From NCBI RefSeq assembly GCF_003933735.1, contig NZ_RSED01000003.1, forward strand, positions 310,001 through 374,000: a DNA stretch of 64,000 nucleotides. Direction: 5' to 3'. The translations under genes were made by a program, and so were the position numbers. This stretch comes from Aquabacterium soli. Its GTDB lineage: Bacteria > Pseudomonadota > Gammaproteobacteria > Burkholderiales > Burkholderiaceae_C. Each line of letters starts with the position of its first letter. Positions within the stretch are counted from its first letter, which is position 1. The notes beneath the pieces were generated by a model. It saw only the letters and a program-made list of their open reading frames with translations. It had not been told where the DNA came from and searched no databases. This document shows, piece by piece, positions 58,282 to 64,000 of this stretch.

Positions 58282-58557
58282 TAACGTGAAGGCCGAAAAG
58301 GACAGACCGGTTCATTCAGCAACCGCCATGCCAAATCTGGGGCCCTCAGGCAGACACCGTGCACCACGCCCATGCCGCCTGGGTTCGCTGCTGATCTTTC
58401 AACAGCATCGAAGCAGATTCGGCACAAAAATCAACACCGTGATGACGCTTGTGCTGCGAACACCGCCTTGCTTCTGAAACGGCTGCGGTGTCCATCCAGC
58501 CGCGCCGTTCTGCTTCTTGATGCCCTAGACTGCGCCAATCCGCCCCTGTGCAGACAT

Positions 58558-59460
58558 ATGCCTGACGACTCGTCGACACTGCTGGATCTACTCACGGAGA
58601 TCAACCTCGTTGACCTGCTGGACTCAACGGGCTTGTCGCTGCTTCACAGAACGCCTTTGCAGCATCTGTTTCTGCCCTGGGCACGCCGCTTCGCCACGGT
58701 TGCCCATGAGTTCGATGCGCGCGTGGGCGAGCATGGGCTGGCACAAGGCAGCACCTGGCTCATGCACCAGATGACGGCCGGACTGCACACGACAGGCCTT
58801 GAACAGGTTCCGACTCAAGGGCCTGTCTTCATCCTGGCGAACCATCCCGGCATGACCGACACGATCGCGCTGTTTGCCAGCCTGGCTTCACGGCCCGATC
58901 TGCGGGTGATCGCCATGGACCGCCCTTTCCTGCGCGCCTTGCCGCACGTGGCACGGCAATTGATCTTTCTGCCCGCCGATCAGTCCGGGCGCCTGTCCGT
59001 GATCCGCGACGCCAGCCGGCATCTGAAAGATGGCGGCGCGTTGCTCACCTTCCCTGCCGGCGAGATCGAACCTGATCCTGCGGTAGAAGGCTCCGACTCA
59101 GCGATCGACTCACTGAAGAACTGGTCAGTCAGTTATGGCCTGTTGGCCCGGCTGGTGCCGGATGCCCGCTTCTTGCCTGCCCTGGTGAGCCACGTCATCT
59201 CGCCAGCTGCGCAGCGGCACCCTCTCTGCTTGTTGCGCCGAACAGCGCACGACAAGGCCAAGCTGGCAGCAGCGCTTCAGGTGGCCTTGCCACGCTACCG
59301 GAACCAGCTTGCCCACGTGTCGTTCGGCCCTGCGCTGCAGGCAGGCCAGGCTGATCCGAAGGCCTTGTGCGCCGCGATGGCCACGCAGATGAGGAGGCTC
59401 ATCCTCGGTCTGGAACCTGCAGGGCAGATGCCTGACTGTGTGCCTGAACCCGTGGGCTGA
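58558..59460 (+). CDS. 1-acyl-sn-glycerol-3-phosphate acyltransferase-like protein (PlsC domain)
   Basis: A 300-residue membrane-associated acyltransferase. The catalytic HX4D motif is NHPGMTD (about residues 96-102), preceded by GPVFILA. The substrate-binding block is TFPAGEIEPDP (about 162-172), in which the usual EGTR is altered. It may acylate lysophosphatidate or another acceptor. ATG 58558 is the likely start; the frame is open further upstream to 58372 with unfamiliar residues. About 275 bp upstream hold no other gene. Confidence 0.75.
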   Translation: MPDDSSTLLDLLTEINLVDLLDSTGLSLLHRTPLQHLFLPWARRFATVAHEFDARVGEHGLAQGSTWLMHQMTAGLHTTGLEQVPTQGPVFILANHPGMTDTIALFASLASRPDLRVIAMDRPFLRALPHVARQLIFLPADQSGRLSVIRDASRHLKDGGALLTFPAGEIEPDPAVEGSDSAIDSLKNWSVSYGLLARLVPDARFLPALVSHVISPAAQRHPLCLLRRTAHDKAKLAAALQVALPRYRNQLAHVSFGPALQAGQADPKALCAAMATQMRRLILGLEPAGQMPDCVPEPVG

Positions 59461-59485
59461 GGCTGCGGCATGCGTGACCGCGTCG

Positions 59486-60139
59486 TCAACAGGTGCTCCG
59501 CATTTGCCATCGCCCCAGTACCTCATACCGTCCCTGGCCAAGGAAGCTGCGCACCAGCCTGAACTCGAGCGCTGTCCACCGGATGGGTGAGATCTCCGCC
59601 GTTTCAACGCTCTTGCCGTAGAGCAAGGTCAGATGCGGGTTGAACGGGGGCGTGCGCCGCCTGACGACACCAGCTCGCTTCAAAGCCATGTTCAGGCCGA
59701 GCTGGAAGGTCTTGAGCGGCACGGTGCCTTCACGACCCAACAGTACCAGCGGACAATGCCCCGCACGCCCGCTGAAGCTCATGACATGGTCAAGCTCCAC
59801 ATCGAACCTGGAGCAACACATGGCCGCAGCGACGTCGCTCGCCTCTTTGACAAGCCGCGTCGGCAAATCGGCAAAGCGGCCAAGATATTCCAGCGTGATG
59901 TGCATGCGATCCTGTGAATGGGGTTCCATCCGAAGTCCATGCGCTGCCTTCAATCGCTGTGCGAGCGCCACCGCCTGGGCTGCCGCGGCCTGTTCGGGAA
60001 AGATCGCGAAGAACAATCCGTCCGTCGGCACGCCTGGCACTTCGAATCCATCCAGCAAAAGCTGGGCGTTCATGCGTGCGCCATCACCAACAGGCCTGTC
60101 TGAGCCTGCGTGGTCGGTGGGGTTGCGAGTCATCGGCAT
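59486..60139 (-). CDS. 2H phosphoesterase / 2'-5' RNA ligase family protein (ThpR-like)
   Basis: A 217-residue protein with both HxT motifs of the 2H superfamily: MHITLEYLGRF (about residue 80) and PHLTLLYGKS (about 172). ThpR proteins act as RNA 2',3'-cyclic phosphodiesterases. GLFFAIFPEQAAAAQAVAL opens the domain. The start may be 60139, or 60073 (MNAQLLL), which would remove 22 residues unlike the family. It is divergent from tam. Confidence 0.82.
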   Translation of the reverse strand: MPMTRNPTDHAGSDRPVGDGARMNAQLLLDGFEVPGVPTDGLFFAIFPEQAAAAQAVALAQRLKAAHGLRMEPHSQDRMHITLEYLGRFADLPTRLVKEASDVAAAMCCSRFDVELDHVMSFSGRAGHCPLVLLGREGTVPLKTFQLGLNMALKRAGVVRRRTPPFNPHLTLLYGKSVETAEISPIRWTALEFRLVRSFLGQGRYEVLGRWQMRSTC

Positions 60140-60257
60140 GGCCTTCGCAGTTTAAGGACGGCGCTTTAACCACGCCTCCGTCAATGCCCTATCAGGCGGC
60201 AAAGTTCGATCCTCGACCTACACTCATCATCGAGTCCATCACGCGCAAGGAGCGACA

Positions 60258-61022
60258 ATGTCCTGCTCAGCCCTGCAGTACACCAAGTTCGAGCAAGAGC
60301 GAACGCGCCCGGTGCGTGATCTGGTCGCGGCCATCCCGGCCACATCGGTTCGCCGGGCCATCGACCTTGGCTGTGGCCCGGGCAATTCGACCGAAGTACT
60401 GTTGCAACGCTTTCCGGGTGCGCAAGTCAGCGGCACCGACAACTCCGAGGACATGGTGGCCGCAGCGCGCAAGCGCCTTCCATCCGTGGACTTTATGCTG
60501 TCCGACATCGCCACATGGAACCCTGAGCGCCCTTGCGACGTGATCCTGGCCAACGCCTCCCTGCAATGGCTGCCAGATCACCAATCGCTTTACCCTCGTC
60601 TGGTCAGCAAGCTGAGTGAAGGTGGCACGCTGGCCGTGCAGACACCAGACAACCTGGACGAGCCTGCCCATCGACTCGCCAGGGAAATCGCGGCGGACAG
60701 ACGTTGGCGAAGCAAGATTGGCGAGGTGCGTCACCCCGAGCGGCATGGTGCCAGCTTTTACCATGCGCTGCTGCGAACCAATTGCCGGTCGGTGGATGCA
60801 TGGCGCACCACCTACTTCCATGCGTTGAGCGGCGGGCCTTGCGCTGTCGTGGAGTGGTTCAAAGGAACGGCACTCAGGCCTTTTCTGGGGCCGCTCGATG
60901 CGGGCGAACAGACCGAGTTTCTTCAGGTCTACACGGCAGCCATCGCGCAGGCGTATCCCGCCTACGAGGACGGCACGGTGCTGCTGCCTTTCCCTCGCCT
61001 GTTCGTCGTGGCGACGCGTTAG
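60258..61022 (+). CDS. tam: Trans-aconitate 2-methyltransferase
   Basis: A 254-residue SAM-dependent methyltransferase that methylates trans-aconitate, an inhibitor of the TCA cycle. The SAM site is IDLGCGPGNSTEVLL (about residues 35-49). YTKFEQERTRPVRDLVAAIP at the N-terminus and ANASLQWLPDH (about 95-105) are Tam hallmarks. It is the last chromosomal-type gene before the composition change at about 61.05 kb. Confidence 0.9.
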   Translation: MSCSALQYTKFEQERTRPVRDLVAAIPATSVRRAIDLGCGPGNSTEVLLQRFPGAQVSGTDNSEDMVAAARKRLPSVDFMLSDIATWNPERPCDVILANASLQWLPDHQSLYPRLVSKLSEGGTLAVQTPDNLDEPAHRLAREIAADRRWRSKIGEVRHPERHGASFYHALLRTNCRSVDAWRTTYFHALSGGPCAVVEWFKGTALRPFLGPLDAGEQTEFLQVYTAAIAQAYPAYEDGTVLLPFPRLFVVATR

Positions 61023-61053
61023 CGCCGCCCCTCGGGCCCAGAGGGTCCTGCCC

Positions 61054-61068
61054 TCACTCCCACTCGAT
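61054..61068 (-). other. Displaced guaA 3' end, candidate island attachment site
   Basis: Read on the minus strand, ATCGAGTGGGAGTGA encodes Ile-Glu-Trp-Glu-stop, the near-universal C-terminus of GMP synthase. No other part of guaA is here. The 3' end of guaA is a known integration site for genomic islands, and insertion leaves such a displaced copy at the far boundary. Upstream on this strand (from 61069 up) the sequence no longer matches GuaA and is AT-richer. The intact gene should lie beyond the window, on the minus strand. Confidence 0.55.
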
Positions 61069-61286
61069 CATTTCCGGCACCTTGAGAGCCGCATGAACAC
61101 TAGGTTTTTGAAGTTCCAAGATTTCTTTCTACCGTCATTTTTACCGACGCTGGAAGGTGGTGATTGCAACGATGGTTGCCGGTCAAACGACAGCCATAAC
61201 GCAATGTGAAGTGTACACGGCGAGCCTGTTTTGCAGGGCGGCAAAGGGGTGGAGCAATGCTCCGTAGCCCTCTTCCTACTGCCACC

Positions 61287-63233
61287 TTAGGCATCTGGCC
61301 AGTTCTCTGGCACCAACGCTGGCGGCTTGGACCATGGTTGCTCGACCAAGGCATCTTGAAACCACTTATCGCGGAGGTTCGCGTGCTCGGTAACGATGAG
61401 TTGAAAGCCTGGAACATCCTCTTGAGTGAACTTCAACAACAATTCGAACAGTCGGCGTACCGCCACCAAGTCAGCATCGGCCTCTGTCTTTTGAACTGAC
61501 CCATCAGCCTCTTGATAGACCTTTTCCGATGGAAAGTAGACCTGAGTAGGTTGATCAATCAGCAGGAAACGTGGAATTGGCCGATTGTTCTTCGCTGCGA
61601 AAAGATGCAGGGCAAGCAAGGCTGACAAGTGGTACGCCAAATGGTTCTCACCGCCGCCTGTTCGACTCATAGGAACGGGCCGATCTGGGCGGTCAAAGAC
61701 GATGGTTAAGTGGCTAAGGTCTAGCCGTGCAGGGAACGTGCTGAACTCCGCCTCAAAGGTGCGGATGAACTGCGACACCTGCGTCGAGATGTTGTTGAGA
61801 ATGGAAATCAGCCGCTCGTTGCTGTCGTCTGCACCGATCTTCTTTTCCAACTCTTCGACCTTAAACTTGAGCCTCTTGTGGTCAGCCTCACGCAAAGCAA
61901 GCTCCGCATTGGGGACCAAGCCTTCCAAGAACAAGCTAATCCGGCCCACAACGCGCGCAGCCGCGTGGTTTCGCGCACCCATTTGGGCCATGATCTCACT
62001 TGCTGCAATCGCGGCGGAGAGTTCGGCTTCCTTGTTCTTTATTGAGCCAACGATCTCTTGTACTTTGACATCGAGCTCGGCCAAGTAAGCATCCAGTTTG
62101 GGCCGCTGCTCAACCACGATGCTCATTTCCGCATCCAGCGACGCCAACTCATTGAGCAACAACTTGGCAACAGGAGTCTCCAAACCCAAGTTTGGCTCGC
62201 AGAACGGCCACTGCCACTCTCCAGTTTTTGGATTTTTTGGGAACGCCTTGATCGATGCCAATCGATCTTTTTGCTCGGCCGCTTCATGCTCAAATCCACC
62301 GGCCTTCCTGGCGAACTGACGGGCCGAATCGATTCGAGATTGAACATCTCTGCGATCCTGACGCAGCTTGCTGAGGTCATCTTCGAGCCGTGAAATCCTG
62401 CTGCCGTCGTCCTCAGGGATAGCAGACGGTTTCCAAAGCAATGCGGAGCGCAATGCATCCGTCATCCCGTCAGCGCTGGCTTGCTGATGGATCGCATCAA
62501 GGATACCAACGGCCTTCGCTTCAGAGAAGAGGCTGATGCCCTTTTGCTGCGCGGTGTCAATGGCATCTCGCGCTTGTTCAAGGAGCTTCGAGTTGATTTT
62601 CAACTCTCGCTGAGCCGCGCGTAGTCTTACTTCAAGCTCGTATCGATCGCCGGACGAAACTCCAAGCAGAATCGGCAACGTATCTTTGATTGCTTGAGGC
62701 TGGAAACTTTCGTTCTGTCGATAGAAGAGCTGGTCTTTGTTGGCGACCAAGCCTTGCTTTTGAAATAGATAGTAGTACGTGTGCTTGACGTTAGCGTCAA
62801 AGCTCACTCTGCTGTTGTCGATTGCGACTTCGGTCCGATTCTCTGGTATGCCTAGCAGACGAGACAACAACACGACGACGGCATCGTCATCCGTGTTCAC
62901 AACCAAATCTTTGAAGTCTGGCGGCGCTAGCTGTGCACCTCTCCGCTGCATGACAAGACCGCAACTCGTACCGCCATCGGTAGGTGTCGGCTTGGCAATC
63001 AAAACTTGTTCTTGGGGAAACTGATAGATCACGGCGAACCATGACACCTTATCGCGGATGATCCCTTCCGGAACATTGAATGTCGAGCGCCCCATGCAGT
63101 ACTCGATGATCTCCGAGAGCGCCGATTTACCAGTAGATGATCTACCGGTTATGACATTGAGCCCATCTACTTTGAATTGGAGATCTCGACGTTGGCCATC
63201 ATGGCTGTAAACGTGTATGGATTTAATTTTCAT
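61287..63233 (-). CDS. DUF3732 ABC-type ATPase (ABC-3C system)
   Basis: A 648-residue SMC/RecN-like ATPase. Walker A is GRSSTGKS at residues 30-37, a signature-like MSRTGGGENHLAYHLSAL lies at about 515-535, Walker B is RFLLIDQPTQVYFPSE at about 560, and the H-loop is in LIVTEHANLRD. The central 250 residues are coiled-coil-like. Walker B reads Asp-Gln-Pro instead of Asp-Glu, as in the DUF3732 family. The start overlaps the stop of the preceding gene by ATGA. DUF3732 proteins are the ATPase of predicted ABC-three-component defence systems, where ATP-driven sensing of nucleic acid or its structures is assumed. Confidence 0.85.
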   Translation of the reverse strand: MKIKSIHVYSHDGQRRDLQFKVDGLNVITGRSSTGKSALSEIIEYCMGRSTFNVPEGIIRDKVSWFAVIYQFPQEQVLIAKPTPTDGGTSCGLVMQRRGAQLAPPDFKDLVVNTDDDAVVVLLSRLLGIPENRTEVAIDNSRVSFDANVKHTYYYLFQKQGLVANKDQLFYRQNESFQPQAIKDTLPILLGVSSGDRYELEVRLRAAQRELKINSKLLEQARDAIDTAQQKGISLFSEAKAVGILDAIHQQASADGMTDALRSALLWKPSAIPEDDGSRISRLEDDLSKLRQDRRDVQSRIDSARQFARKAGGFEHEAAEQKDRLASIKAFPKNPKTGEWQWPFCEPNLGLETPVAKLLLNELASLDAEMSIVVEQRPKLDAYLAELDVKVQEIVGSIKNKEAELSAAIAASEIMAQMGARNHAAARVVGRISLFLEGLVPNAELALREADHKRLKFKVEELEKKIGADDSNERLISILNNISTQVSQFIRTFEAEFSTFPARLDLSHLTIVFDRPDRPVPMSRTGGGENHLAYHLSALLALHLFAAKNNRPIPRFLLIDQPTQVYFPSEKVYQEADGSVQKTEADADLVAVRRLFELLLKFTQEDVPGFQLIVTEHANLRDKWFQDALVEQPWSKPPALVPENWPDA

Positions 63234-63718
63234 GGCCGAACACCAAAGGTCGTATACACAGTCACACGGTCCGCGATGCGTGCAAATTCTTTACCGACAA
63301 AGCGAGCCACACGTTGGCATGAGACAGACTCGGCTGTACCAGTGACAGACTTTCGCATCTTTTCAGGCACGGTCTTCAACCTACCATCAGGCGACACCGT
63401 GAAACAACCCCGTTCCGCCAACAGGCCGAATGCCTCCAGTGAAAACGGCATCAAATCACTTGCCCGGGCGGCGAATCCGACCAGTAACTGAGGATTATTT
63501 TCAACCGTCTTTAAAAGATAGCTGCGCGAGTTATCAGCGAGAACAAGGCGAGAGTCCTTGTGCAAACAAAGTGGCAATACCAGCAGTGCAAGAGAATATG
63601 GCATCCCATCAGGATTCTCCTCTTCGTACCCCAGCAACGCCTTGAACAACACCAGCCCGCAAAAAGCGGGATTAAAAAGGTTGCGTACCTCGAAGGGTCG
63701 GTGATCCCATCGCTTCAT
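63230..63718 (-). CDS. Three-component ABC system middle component
   Basis: A 162-residue protein with the middle-component pattern: FEVRNLFNPAFCGLVLFKAL near the N-terminus, then GMPYSLALLVLPLCLHKDSR and LLVGFAARASDLMPFSLEA. The C-terminal part (KMRKSVTGTAESVSCQRVAR, then FARIADRVTVYTTFGVRP) is a predicted winged-helix-like end. It overlaps both the preceding and the following gene by 4 bp (ATGA), so the three products are made together. The middle component is thought to link the ATPase with the effector protein. Its subfamily number is not certain. Confidence 0.8.
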   Translation of the reverse strand: MKRWDHRPFEVRNLFNPAFCGLVLFKALLGYEEENPDGMPYSLALLVLPLCLHKDSRLVLADNSRSYLLKTVENNPQLLVGFAARASDLMPFSLEAFGLLAERGCFTVSPDGRLKTVPEKMRKSVTGTAESVSCQRVARFVGKEFARIADRVTVYTTFGVRP

Positions 63719-64000
63719 TCGGTAGCCCCTACCACAGCCCCTATTCGACTAAGGAAGCGCGGATGCCAATAAACACGAGGCAATGGACGCGAATTGGCCA
63801 AGATATGAAATCCTCCACGCACGACATACGGCTCAGTGACGCCTTCCCTGATCCGAAGTGCACTGATATTGCCGCTTTCCATGTCAGCCCATCGGTATAG
63901 TGCCTTTCCTGCAGCCAGAAGGACGTCATCAGCGCTTTCGTCATGAAGGTCCTCAAATACGACATCCTTGTAGCGCCCCCACTCGTCGACAAGGCGATCT
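63715..64000 (-). CDS. First component of the ABC-3C operon (C-terminal 94 residues only)
   Basis: An open frame runs from the window edge to a TGA at 63715-63717 that overlaps the next start codon. The visible part includes DEWGRYKDVVFEDLHDESAD, ALRIREGVTEPYVVRGGFHI and LPRVYWHPRFLSRIG. In ABC-3C systems the first gene usually carries an effector domain (nuclease, protease or other) with a C-terminal family-specific domain, and this would be that C-terminal domain. I do not recognise a more precise family, and the effector lies outside the window. Confidence 0.7.
   Translation of the reverse strand, partial: DRLVDEWGRYKDVVFEDLHDESADDVLLAAGKALYRWADMESGNISALRIREGVTEPYVVRGGFHILANSRPLPRVYWHPRFLSRIGAVVGATE

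Larger units (their letters stand above)
61069..64000. mobile_element. Left part of a putative genomic island
   Basis: From about 61.09 kb the DNA is visibly richer in A+T and codon use differs from all genes to the left, while the boundary carries a GuaA-like tail. The genes here are an ABC-3C conflict operon. Positions 61087-61286 hold no supported gene. No integrase is seen; it would be expected near the other end, outside the window. Confidence 0.5.

Noticed and set aside
61087..61286. Integrase or tRNA gene at the island edge
   Set aside because: No ORF with tyrosine-recombinase motifs and no tRNA-like fold is visible; the ORF at 61100-61417 is antisense to the ATPase gene end and lacks motifs.

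Overview
The window is a 64 kb chromosomal segment of a high-GC betaproteobacterium. The odhA-odhB-lpdA-zapE order, the long lysine-rich sigma-70, the RmuC and LpxK families, and the protein sequences throughout fit Burkholderiales, most likely the Comamonadaceae/Sphaerotilaceae group. The genus cannot be fixed from sequence alone. No rRNA, tRNA or CRISPR was seen. Genes fill about 90 % of the DNA.

Layout. 1-4.4 kb: 3' part of glnD, a DUF465 gene, a PP2C phosphatase and zapE. 4.4-10.7 kb: a minus-strand 2-oxoglutarate dehydrogenase operon (odhA, odhB, a small PspC/SHOCT membrane protein, lpdA), running on towards zapE. 11-17.7 kb: sodB, xseA, then exbB-exbD-lpxK-trm112-kdsB-adk, an envelope and LPS precursor group. 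17.7-22.2 kb: the macromolecular-synthesis pair dnaG-rpoD, followed by a terminator and a hairpin-rich inverted repeat element. 22.6-31.5 kb: a catabolic module of a 3-hydroxyacyl-CoA dehydrogenase divergent from an acyl-CoA ligase, a complete branched-chain-type ABC importer and an IclR regulator, around a repeat-rich divergent control region. 31.6-36.5 kb: signalling genes (cyclase-FHA protein, hybrid histidine kinase) and hemH. 36.5-43.2 kb: rmuC, a CoA-transferase pair, a thioesterase, an SDR and ETF-ubiquinone oxidoreductase. 43.3-54.2 kb: an EAL protein, tadA, small conserved families, an MFS exporter with its TetR repressor, a thiolase, alkB and a methyltransferase. 54.5-58.3 kb: a redox and sulfur group (1-Cys peroxiredoxin, persulfide dioxygenase-rhodanese fusion, azurin, exported peroxiredoxin) ending in a broken metallo-beta-lactamase-fold gene. 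58.5-61 kb: plsC, a 2H phosphoesterase and tam.

Just after tam, at about 61.05 kb, a short minus-strand sequence encodes Ile-Glu-Trp-Glu-stop, the conserved C-terminus of GMP synthase (GuaA). From there the DNA becomes visibly AT-richer and codon use changes. I read this as the edge of a genomic island inserted in the 3' end of guaA. The first cargo is a minus-strand operon with two ATGA overlaps: an incomplete upstream gene, a middle-component protein and a DUF3732 ABC ATPase. This matches the predicted ABC-three-component (ABC-3C) conflict systems and is the most interesting object in the window. Its first gene and the rest of the island lie beyond position 64000.
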